A DNA stretch of 9,146 nucleotides from BS750m-G28 sp035527235 (GTDB lineage: Archaea; Thermoproteota; Bathyarchaeia; TCS64), in NCBI GenBank assembly GCA_035527235.1, contig DATLAV010000152.1, forward strand, positions 1 to 9,146, written 5' to 3'. Positions 1 to 5,172 of this stretch are shown here, piece by piece (positions within the stretch are counted from its first letter, which is position 1; every line of letters begins with the position of its first letter). The notes below the pieces were generated by a model. The model was given only the letters and a program-made list of their open reading frames with translations, searched no databases and was not told the DNA's origin. The position numbers and the translations under genes were made by a program.

Positions 1-310
1 CCTGTATGTACTGCATCATGCCCTTTCGGAACTCGGCTGTCGAGGTGTAGTAGATCTTGATGGCGAGTTCGGCTTCCTCGGGGTCCTGCGCCCAGTATAT
101 TCTAGCCTCCTTGCCTGCCTTCACGACGCCATAAAATCTATCGATCACTTTCTTGCGGATGAGTTTATCGAGGGCTTGAAGCGTAAGGTGGTCGAAGACC
201 TCCTCTATGACCTTGTAGTCCTCTTGCCGCTTCTGCAGCATGAGTCTGTCCTCCTCGTAGCGCCTCTCGACGTCCTCGGCCTCTCTCTCGATGCGCTCTC
301 GGTCGGACAA
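1..310 (-). CDS. rio1: RIO1-type atypical serine/threonine kinase, N-terminal part (cut by window edge)
   Basis: I translated the minus strand from 310 to the edge, giving about 103 residues. A charged N-terminal helix (SDRERIEREAEDVERRYEED) leads into VFDHLTLQALDKLIRK, then a glycine-loop-like YGVVKAGKEARIYWA, AIKIYYTSTAEFRKGM and MQYI. This order matches the start of RIO1 kinases: winged-helix N-domain segment, P-loop with GKEA, and the IKIY lysine that contacts ATP. RIO kinases act in cytoplasmic maturation of the small ribosomal subunit. The catalytic HxD-type and metal-binding DFG-type segments lie beyond the left edge. The start is TTG at 310-308; a TGA lies two codons upstream in frame, so no longer start is possible, though the internal ATG about 17 codons in is an alternative. 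It follows aIF1A by 16 bp, an arrangement common in archaea, and is probably co-transcribed with it. Confidence 0.88.
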   Translation of the reverse strand, partial: MSDRERIEREAEDVERRYEEDRLMLQKRQEDYKVIEEVFDHLTLQALDKLIRKKVIDRFYGVVKAGKEARIYWAQDPEEAELAIKIYYTSTAEFRKGMMQYIQ

Positions 311-326
311 GTGTCATTCAGTCCGT

Positions 327-635
327 CTAGTCTATCTTGAGTACGCCCTCGCGTCTAAGCTGGTCTACTTGGCTCTGGGTGTATCGCCAGAATATCTCGC
401 CTCGTTCGTCGCCTTGGAAATCCCAGGGTGATACTAGAACGATATCTCCTTCTCTTATCCAGGTCCGGCGTTTCATCTTTCCACGGATTCTGGCAACTCT
501 TGTGTGGCCATCTTGGCACTTCACTAGGACCCTGTCGAAACCCAGCATTTTCTGGACTAAGCCTAGGACGTCGTTCTCCGAGGGGTAGACCATGCGCCTC
601 AGGTTCTTCTCGCTCAGGACCTTCTTCTTTCCCAT
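327..635 (-). CDS. eif1A: Archaeal translation initiation factor 1A (aIF1A)
   Basis: The 102-residue product is the usual length for aIF1A. It binds the small ribosomal subunit at the A site and helps start-codon selection, equivalent to bacterial IF1. The OB-fold core is visible: ENDVLGLVQKMLGFDRVLV, CQDGHTRVARIRGKMKRR, then WIREGDIVLVSPWDFQGDE, which are the conserved strands and the basic RNA-binding loop. The C-terminus RGEIFWRYTQSQVDQLRREG is also typical. The start is ATG at 635-633, with GAGG about 8 nt upstream as a weak ribosome-binding site. It is the first gene of a probable two-gene unit with the RIO1 kinase. A TATA-like stretch at 673-680 sits at a distance that would give a short leader. 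Confidence 0.95.
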   Translation of the reverse strand: MGKKKVLSEKNLRRMVYPSENDVLGLVQKMLGFDRVLVKCQDGHTRVARIRGKMKRRTWIREGDIVLVSPWDFQGDERGEIFWRYTQSQVDQLRREGVLKID

Positions 636-672
636 CCGTTAGCCTCTTCCGGCATAAAGAGTATGCGGAGCC

Positions 673-680
673 TTAAAAAT
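673..680 (-). promoter_or_regulatory. Candidate TATA box for aIF1A-RIO1
   Basis: On the minus strand the sequence reads ATTTTTAA, the most TATA-like run in the stretch upstream of the aIF1A start. Its centre is about 41 nt from the start codon. With the usual archaeal spacing of about 25 nt this predicts transcription from about 650 and a leader of roughly 15 nt. A second AT-rich run at 693-707 is an alternative. No promoter data support the choice. Confidence 0.45.
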
Positions 681-757
681 CATTACTATATTAAAATGGC
701 GTTATATTGGGGCTTTCTGATGAATAATGATGGAAAGGGGGGGTTTTCCCGTTTCCT

Positions 758-805
758 GTTTATAAAAATGGCTATTTCGTGGTATCATTTAACGAAGTGA
801 ATAGC
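758..805 (-). terminator. Candidate hairpin plus T-tract terminator of the pfkB-IMPase-sfsA operon
   Basis: Just 4 nt after the sfsA stop, the minus-strand transcript can form a stem. GCTAT (805-801) pairs with ATAGC (775-771), and TTCGT (796-792) with ACGAA (780-776). There is a 4-nt bulge at 800-797 and an 11-nt loop. CATTTTTAT follows at once (770-762). A hairpin followed by a T-run fits termination at the end of the operon. Archaea mostly need only the T-run, so the hairpin may be incidental or may protect the 3' end. Confidence 0.45.
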
Positions 806-809
806 GAAT

Positions 810-1496
810 TTAGAATATAACCGGGATCCTGTACTTGAGCGTGATGCCTTCGAGAGAGACGTTCGATGTATAGGCGTATACCTCGACGCCTTTCTCGGCA
901 GCCTCGCTGAGGTTGTGGGCGAACTCCGGGTCGGTCTCGCCGTTGGGGCGGAGCTCCTCTGCGTCCGTCCTCTGGATCACGAATATGAGCGCGCCCCTCC
1001 CGTCATTCAGTGCGCGTGTGAGCGTTTTCAGGTGACGGCTTCCTCGTTTCGTAGGTGCATCGGGGAATAGTGCTGCCCCCTCTCTCACGAGTGTGCATGA
1101 CTTGACCTCCAAGTAGAGTGAGGTTGACTCGCTCTTCAGGTAGAAATCTAATCTTGAGTCCAGGTGGGTGTACTCCCTTTTCTCCACAGTGAACTCTTTC
1201 AGTTCCTCTATGGTTTTTGATTCGATGGCCTCCTCCACGAGGGTGTTCGGTACGCGTGAGTCGATGGAGACGAGGTTTCCGTTTAGATCTACTAGTGTCA
1301 GGTCGTAGTCCGTTCTTCGGTGGGGTCCTGCATTTTCTGAGAGGAATACCGTGGCTCCTGTGAATAGGAGCTCTCCCATCCTTCCCGGGTTGGGGATGAA
1401 GCACTCCTTCCTGCTTCCTCGTAGTTCCACGATTCCGCGGAACCTGTTAGGCCTTTCTCTGAACTCCGCTCTTATCAGGGGCTGTGCGAAGCGCAT
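810..1496 (-). CDS. sfsA: SfsA family protein (sugar fermentation stimulation protein homologue)
   Basis: The 228-residue product carries the family's landmarks in order: NPGRM (36-40), DSRVPN (79-84), SRLDF (114-118), EVKSCTL (130-136), FPDAPTKRGSRHL (144-156), FVIQR (172-176) and DPEF (189-192). Length is normal. Escherichia coli SfsA was named for an effect on maltose metabolism and binds DNA, but its molecular role is unsettled. D117 with E130-V-K132 reproduces the D...ExK arrangement of PD-(D/E)xK nucleases, so a nuclease-like core is plausible; activity is not shown. The ATG lies inside the 3' end of the upstream phosphatase gene (22-bp overlap), implying translational coupling. It is the last gene of an operon with a sugar kinase and an IMPase-family phosphatase, a context that favours a link to carbohydrate metabolism. 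Confidence 0.93.
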   Translation of the reverse strand: MRFAQPLIRAEFRERPNRFRGIVELRGSRKECFIPNPGRMGELLFTGATVFLSENAGPHRRTDYDLTLVDLNGNLVSIDSRVPNTLVEEAIESKTIEELKEFTVEKREYTHLDSRLDFYLKSESTSLYLEVKSCTLVREGAALFPDAPTKRGSRHLKTLTRALNDGRGALIFVIQRTDAEELRPNGETDPEFAHNLSEAAEKGVEVYAYTSNVSLEGITLKYRIPVIF

Positions 1497-2311
1497 CGTT
1501 GGTTACCCCCTTGTAGGAGGCTGATAATCTCTTCCAGTATGTGGGGGTTCGTGGCGGCAATCAGCCTCAGTTTTTCGTCCCTGATTAGGGGGAAATCCTT
1601 GCCCAGCTCTCCATTGATGGTGTAGGTTCCTCCCGCTTCTCTGAGAATGAGCAGCCCTGCGGCGATGTCTGTGGTCCTGAGGGAGCCCCTGACGTCGACG
1701 TGGGCGTCCATGACCCCTGAGGCGACGAGGCTAGTTGCGAGGGCCGAGCATCCCAGTTGGCGGAGGCTTCTCGCCTTGTAGATTACCTGTTCGACCGGCT
1801 TCACGGGGCTTCCCTTGCTTATGTCAATTGAGACGACCGCCTCCTTGAGGTTCCGGGTACCCGTTGTGTGCAGTCTCTTGCCCCCTCGCCAGGCTCCTCT
1901 GTCTCTCTCGGCGCGATATGTCTCCCCGGTGTAGAGGTCCACGATGACGCCTATCTGCACTCCGGACATAAGGGGGGTCTCGGACAGAGCTAAGCTGGTG
2001 ACTGCCAGGGGGATGCCCCTAGCGAGGTTGGTGGTCCCGTCGACGGGGTCCACGATGAGGCAGGGACCGTCCTCGCCGATCTTGTAGTCGCCCTCCTCGC
2101 TCACGACGGTTACAGGCTCTCCGTTCTCTCTCAGGGTGTCAGCTATCGCGTTCTGGGCTTCATCGTCCAGGAGGTTCTTCAGTTCCTTTACGTCTAGGGT
2201 GGCCCTCTTGACCAGGGCTCCTCTCACCACCTTTCGTACGTTGGTGGCGGCGTCGTTGAGTACCTGGGGCCATCCCGAGGTCAGGAGTTTTGAGACCATA
2301 TTTTTTTTCAT
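1475..2311 (-). CDS. Inositol monophosphatase / fructose-1,6-bisphosphatase family phosphatase
   Basis: The 278-residue product is a Mg2+-dependent, Li+-sensitive-type sugar phosphatase by its metal-site motifs. SEEG (71-74) and DPVDGTTN (88-95) supply two of the usual acidic ligand clusters. TTDIAAG (213-219) stands where the family normally has WDxAAG, keeping the aspartate (D215) but replacing the tryptophan. RQLGCSAL (184-191) matches the substrate-side loop. The segment before SEEG reads KNLLDDEAQ where many members have a T..D pattern. In archaea such enzymes act on inositol-1-phosphate or fructose-1,6-bisphosphate, sometimes both; substrate cannot be assigned here. The first ATG (2311) gives MKKNMVSK; the second ATG four codons later is equally possible. 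It follows the sugar kinase gene by 19 bp and overlaps sfsA, so all three are likely co-transcribed. Confidence 0.92.
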   Translation of the reverse strand: MKKNMVSKLLTSGWPQVLNDAATNVRKVVRGALVKRATLDVKELKNLLDDEAQNAIADTLRENGEPVTVVSEEGDYKIGEDGPCLIVDPVDGTTNLARGIPLAVTSLALSETPLMSGVQIGVIVDLYTGETYRAERDRGAWRGGKRLHTTGTRNLKEAVVSIDISKGSPVKPVEQVIYKARSLRQLGCSALATSLVASGVMDAHVDVRGSLRTTDIAAGLLILREAGGTYTINGELGKDFPLIRDEKLRLIAATNPHILEEIISLLQGGNQRCASHSP

Positions 2312-2330
2312 CCTCTTTGTCTGGGATCCT

Positions 2331-3224
2331 CTAGAATTTGACCATCTCCTTGTATTGCCGGTATCTCTCCTCGATGTCGTCCATTGTGAGTGTTGTGAGT
2401 CTCTCGACGCCGAAGCGTTCGACGGTGAAGGAACCCATGACGTTGCCGTATATGATGGCCTCCTTGAACGTCTGCTCGTCGAGTTTGTCCCTCCTGGCGA
2501 TGTGCCCCATGAAGCCGCCTGCGAATGTGTCGCCGGCTCCGGTGGGGTCTGTGATCTGTTCGAGGGGATATCCGCAGGTTGGGAATATGGTGTCGTGTGT
2601 GAAGAGGATGGCTCCGTGTTCGCCCTTCTTGACGATGACGAACTCTGCGCCCCATTCCATGATCTTCTTGGCGCCGGTGATGATGTTGGGGGTGTGGCAG
2701 AGCTGTCTCACCTCTTGGTCGTTGAGGACCATGCCTTTGACCCTTGAGATGACCTCCATGAGGGGCTCCCTCTGGTTGTCGATCCAGTACTCGATGGTGT
2801 CGGCGACCGTGAGCTTGGGGTCGTCCATCTGGTTGAGGGTGGCGAGCTGCTGCTGGGGACCCACGTTTCCCAGGTAGAGGTAGTCCTCGTCCCTGTACTG
2901 GTGGGGGACCTTGGGGTTCCATTCCCCGAAGACGTTGAGCTCGGTCTTGTTGGTGGTTCTGGCGCCTAGGTCGTATCCGAAGCTTGAGTCGAATCGGAAG
3001 GTCTTTCCTTTTCGGGTCTCGAGGCCGGTGAGGTCGGTCCTCTGGGAGAGGGTCTCCCTGTGTTCGGGGGGGAAGTCGTCTCCGATGATGCCTATGAGGC
3101 CGGTCTCTGTGAAGAGGCTGCTGGCGAGGCTGAAGAATGAGCCTGAGCCTCCGAGGATCTCTGTGGCGGTCCTGAAGGGGGTCCTGGTGGTGTCGAGGGA
3201 GATGGAGCCTAGGGTGATGATCAT
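2331..3224 (-). CDS. PfkB (ribokinase) family carbohydrate kinase
   Basis: The 297-residue product transfers phosphate from a nucleotide to a sugar or nucleoside hydroxyl. Visible family features are LGSISLDTT at the N-terminus, the substrate-side glycines GGSGSF (25-30), an NxxE metal motif as LNDQE (167-171), KKGEHG (199-204), and the C-terminal PfkB signature DPTGAGDTFAGGF (226-238) with D232 as the expected catalytic base. Substrate is not predictable; ribokinase, inositol kinase and nucleoside kinase relatives all share these motifs. The pairing with an IMPase-family phosphatase 19 bp downstream suggests one phosphorylated sugar or polyol handled by both, which is inference. It is the first gene of the three-gene operon. 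The ATG at 3224 has only a weak purine stretch (GTGAAG) upstream. Confidence 0.93.
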   Translation of the reverse strand: MIITLGSISLDTTRTPFRTATEILGGSGSFFSLASSLFTETGLIGIIGDDFPPEHRETLSQRTDLTGLETRKGKTFRFDSSFGYDLGARTTNKTELNVFGEWNPKVPHQYRDEDYLYLGNVGPQQQLATLNQMDDPKLTVADTIEYWIDNQREPLMEVISRVKGMVLNDQEVRQLCHTPNIITGAKKIMEWGAEFVIVKKGEHGAILFTHDTIFPTCGYPLEQITDPTGAGDTFAGGFMGHIARRDKLDEQTFKEAIIYGNVMGSFTVERFGVERLTTLTMDDIEERYRQYKEMVKF

Positions 3225-3322
3225 GGCTTCACTGGTTGTTGTTATGGTTCCTCTCTTATGGGTTGTGGTGCGCGCGTCGGTTGGTGGGGATAAGGGGTCC
3301 GAGTGTGTTGTAATGGCTACCG

Positions 3323-3330
3323 GTTATAAG
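3323..3330 (-). promoter_or_regulatory. Candidate TATA box of the pfkB-IMPase-sfsA operon
   Basis: The minus strand reads CTTATAACC here, preceded by C5 and an A9 tract (3343-3335), a layout often seen upstream of strong archaeal promoters. Transcription would start near 3301, giving a leader of about 75 nt before the pfkB ATG. That is longer than for the other genes here, so a nearer weak promoter (for example around the CCTTATCC at 3290-3297) is possible. Confidence 0.45.
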
Positions 3331-3485
3331 GGGGTTTTTTTTTGTGTTGTGTTTTCGGTGTGAGGTGGGGTGGGTTTGGGGTGTGTCTCTTCACTTTTCC
3401 GTTGAGGGTTCCTCTGGCCTTGATGGGGGGGCTCCTCGGTTCTGCGTTGGCGGTTCACGTTTTGGGGCGTGGTCTCGTCTGGTAG

Positions 3486-3497
3486 AGAAAAGAAAAA
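3486..3497 (-). terminator. T-rich terminator after the amidohydrolase gene
   Basis: The minus strand reads TTTTTCTTTTCT, starting 18 nt after the amidohydrolase stop codon. Pyrimidine-rich T-tracts of this kind act as intrinsic terminators for archaeal RNA polymerase. No stable hairpin precedes it. Confidence 0.6.
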
Positions 3498-3514
3498 GGG
3501 TTGGGGGTGGTGGT

Positions 3515-4684
3515 TTAGGCCTTGTAGAGGACCTTTCCGTCGATGAGGACCATCTCGACCTTTGTACGGAGCTCGAGGGGGTCGCCGTCGAGGATGCGGA
3601 GGTCTGCGTCCTTGCCTTCCTCGATGCTCCCGACGCGGTCGTCGACTCCTAGGATCTCTGCGGAGTTGATGGTGATGGCCTTGAGGGCCGCCTCGTAGGG
3701 CAGCCCGTGCTTGACGGCCATGCCGGCTGAGAGGGGGAGGTACGCGATGTTCTGGCCCATGGAGTCGGTCTGGAAGGCGAACTTGACGCCGGCGTCGTGG
3801 AGGGCTTTGGGGGTGTCGAAGCTGAGCTCCCTCATCTCCCACTTGCCCCTTCCGCCTAGGCTGGGGCCCCAGACGCAGGATATCCCCTTCTTCGCGATCC
3901 ATTTCGCTATGCGGTGGCCCTCGGTGGCGTGCTCCCAGGTCATCTTGACTCCGAACTCCTCGGCGACCCGGACGGCCGTCGCGATGTCGTCGGCCCTGTG
4001 GGCGTGGGCCCTGAGGGGGATCTCGCCCTTGAGGACGGGTACCAGGGCCTCCAGCTTGATGTCGACCTCGGGCATCTTCTCCGGGTCGTCCTTGAACCTC
4101 TCCTTCTTCTCCATGTAGTTCTTCGTCATCTGTAGCCACTCCCGGAGGATCGCTGCCACCCCCATCCTCGTCGACGGGGTCTTCTTCAACCCCTGGCCGT
4201 AGACCCGCCTCGGGTTCTCGCCGAAGGCGATCTTCATTCCGGAGGGCTCCTTGAGGACCATCTCGTCTGTGACGACCTTGGGGGCAGTCTTGATGACGAC
4301 CCCGGTCCCACCGATGACGTTGGCGCTCCCCGGTAGGATCTGGACAGTGGTGACGCCGGCCTTAAGAGCCGACGTAAGCCCCCCCTCGTCGGCGTTGGCC
4401 TTGATGGCGTCCAGCGCCCTCATGTGCGGGGTGGCAGGGTCGGTTGACTCGTTGCCGTCGCTTCCGGCCCAACCTATCCGCTCCTCTATGATGCCTATGT
4501 GGCAGTGGGCGTCGATAAGGCCTGGCATGATCACCTTCCCCGATGCGTCGATGACCTCAGCGCCATTGGGTATCTTGACCTTCTTTCCGACCTTCACGAT
4601 CTTCCCTTTGTCGATCAGGATGGTGCCGTTGTCGATGGCACCCTTAGTAATGGTGAGGATCTTACCTCCCTTGATTGCTAACAA
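3515..4684 (-). CDS. Metal-dependent amidohydrolase, imidazolonepropionase-related
   Basis: The 389-residue product belongs to the cyclic amidohydrolase superfamily. An N-terminal beta-sandwich (GGKILTI...GTILIDKGKIVKVG) leads to PGLIDAHCHIG, where H60 and H62 are the first metal ligands. AHAHRADD (226-233) and TWEHATEGH (249-257) supply the central histidines, and FQTDS (304-308) the catalytic Asp307. The C-terminal half of the sandwich follows: GSIEEGKDADLRILDGDPL, then MVLIDGKVLYKA. Many relatives have DLVIWDGDP; here the segment is DLRILDGDP. Relatives hydrolyse cyclic amides or act as peptidases (prolidase-like), so the substrate stays open. The start is TTG at 4684-4682 with a TGA immediately upstream in frame, so it cannot be longer; AGGTGTC lies just upstream as the ribosome-binding site. 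It appears to be transcribed alone. Confidence 0.9.
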   Translation of the reverse strand: MLAIKGGKILTITKGAIDNGTILIDKGKIVKVGKKVKIPNGAEVIDASGKVIMPGLIDAHCHIGIIEERIGWAGSDGNESTDPATPHMRALDAIKANADEGGLTSALKAGVTTVQILPGSANVIGGTGVVIKTAPKVVTDEMVLKEPSGMKIAFGENPRRVYGQGLKKTPSTRMGVAAILREWLQMTKNYMEKKERFKDDPEKMPEVDIKLEALVPVLKGEIPLRAHAHRADDIATAVRVAEEFGVKMTWEHATEGHRIAKWIAKKGISCVWGPSLGGRGKWEMRELSFDTPKALHDAGVKFAFQTDSMGQNIAYLPLSAGMAVKHGLPYEAALKAITINSAEILGVDDRVGSIEEGKDADLRILDGDPLELRTKVEMVLIDGKVLYKA

Positions 4685-4713
4685 TCATGACACCTGAGTA
4701 TCCTTCTCGACAA

Positions 4714-4723
4714 CAAATATACG
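4714..4723 (-). promoter_or_regulatory. Candidate TATA box of the amidohydrolase gene
   Basis: The minus strand reads CGTATATTTG, the clearest TATA-like element between the amidohydrolase start and the winged-helix gene. A start about 25 nt downstream (near 4694) leaves a leader of roughly 10 nt containing the AGGTG ribosome-binding site. Confidence 0.5.
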
Positions 4724-4787
4724 ATTTGCTATAGACGGTTAGTCGAGGTTCAGGGGGTATCTGGTCTAGAACTCTGGTGTTATTCCC

Positions 4788-4988
4788 CTATTCTTCCTCT
4801 GCGGGGAGGTATCTCCGTACGCCGTCCTCTCCCCTCATGGACCTGATCTTTTCTTTCTCGAACAGGGATCTGATGAGTCTGTACGTTCTCTTCTCCTTGA
4901 GCTCCATCTTCTCGGCCAGCTCCTTCAGGCTCATGGGCTGCTCCCTGAGGTGGACAAGTACCTGCTTCTTCAGCTTCGCCGTTGACAC
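4788..4988 (-). CDS. Small winged-helix DNA-binding protein, probable local regulator
   Basis: The 66-residue product is essentially one winged helix-turn-helix domain. Helix 1 is KLKKQVLVHLREQ; MSLKELAEKMEL forms helix 2 and the turn; KEKRTYRLIRSLFEKEKI is the basic recognition helix; and IRSMRGEDGVRRYLPAEEE is the wing. No effector domain or metal-binding cysteines are present, so any signal must act through dimerisation or a partner. The start is GTG at 4988-4986; a TAG lies one codon further upstream in frame, so this is the earliest start, and Met19 is the alternative. It is divergent from the MFS exporter gene at 5173, and the 184-bp gap carries several palindromes. That arrangement is typical of a regulator controlling the adjacent transporter. 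Target and ligand are unknown. Confidence 0.75.
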   Translation of the reverse strand: MSTAKLKKQVLVHLREQPMSLKELAEKMELKEKRTYRLIRSLFEKEKIRSMRGEDGVRRYLPAEEE

Positions 4989-5020
4989 AGTCTATCCCTG
5001 TGCATATGTGTCCCAAGGAT

Positions 5021-5065
5021 GCTAAATAAATTGATGTATCTCTCAACAGTTACCATTTATAAGTC
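5021..5065 (-). promoter_or_regulatory. Candidate promoter(s) of the winged-helix gene
   Basis: Two TATA-like boxes face the winged-helix gene. CTTATAAATGG (minus strand, about 5052-5062) would give a leader of about 45 nt. TTTATTTAGC (5030-5021) would give one of about 12 nt. The sequence does not decide between them. Confidence 0.4.
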
Positions 5066-5075
5066 AGGGCGGATC

Positions 5076-5131
5076 GTGACGGGAAAAGACTGTCTACGGG
5101 AACATGTTCATTAAAAGGAGTAACCCGTCAC
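5076..5131. promoter_or_regulatory. Palindrome cluster, candidate operator between regulator and MFS exporter
   Basis: Three nested symmetric elements lie here. GTGACGGG (5076-5083) is matched by CCCGTCAC (5124-5131), an 8-bp inverted repeat with a 40-bp spacer. AGACTGTCT (5087-5095) is a 9-bp odd palindrome. GAACATGTTC (5100-5109) is a perfect 10-bp palindrome almost at the centre of the outer repeat. The last directly abuts the exporter's TATA-like box, at the position of the TFB recognition element. The complement of AGACTG recurs at the winged-helix start (4988-4993). Confidence 0.5.
5109..5117 (+). promoter_or_regulatory. Candidate TATA box of the MFS exporter gene
   Basis: The plus strand reads CATTAAAAG around here, about 60 nt before the exporter ATG. 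A start near 5138 would give a leader of about 35 nt. The AT-rich run next to the ATG (5153-5167) is too close to act as the TATA box for this start. Confidence 0.45.
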
Positions 5132-5172
5132 CCCGATGTTTTGACTGATTCGGATTAAGAATAAATAGGATA

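Larger units (their letters stand above)
636..809. other. AT-rich intergenic region between aIF1A and sfsA
   Basis: These 174 bp are clearly less GC-rich than the flanking genes and hold no plausible coding frame. They contain the candidate aIF1A promoter near 673-680 and the candidate terminator of the sfsA operon near 758-805. A seven-G run at 737-743, followed by TTTTCCC, could form only a very short hairpin. Confidence 0.6.
3225..3514. other. Strand-asymmetric intergenic region (A/C-rich on the minus strand)
   Basis: About 290 bp separate pfkB from the amidohydrolase. On the minus strand the centre is almost all A and C (about 3331-3400), including a run of nine A and five C at 3343-3330. 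The region holds the candidate pfkB promoter near 3323-3330 and the candidate amidohydrolase terminator near 3486-3497. The stretch in between (about 3345-3480) shows no convincing gene: the frame that runs through it is an out-of-frame continuation from the amidohydrolase gene, rich in Pro, Arg and Thr. Confidence 0.55.

Noticed and set aside
712..745. C/D box-like guide RNA (CTGATGA followed by ATGATGG)
   Set aside because: The two motifs overlap or are too close, no matching downstream CTGA box is found at a normal distance, and there is no short terminal stem.
2136..2747. 203-codon open frame on the plus strand
   Set aside because: It is antisense to the phosphatase and sugar kinase, both of which have full family motifs. 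Its composition is that of reverse-complemented codons.
3246..3415. GGTTCCTCT occurring twice in the pfkB upstream region (3246-3254, 3407-3415)
   Set aside because: It is nine bases in a G/T-rich stretch, with no symmetry and no sensible position relative to the promoter; chance is the simplest explanation.
3324..4139. 271-codon open frame on the minus strand
   Set aside because: It lies mostly inside the amidohydrolase gene in another frame on the same strand. The product is dominated by Arg, Pro and Gly with no family features, the usual shadow of a GC-rich gene, and its tail only runs into the A/C-rich gap.
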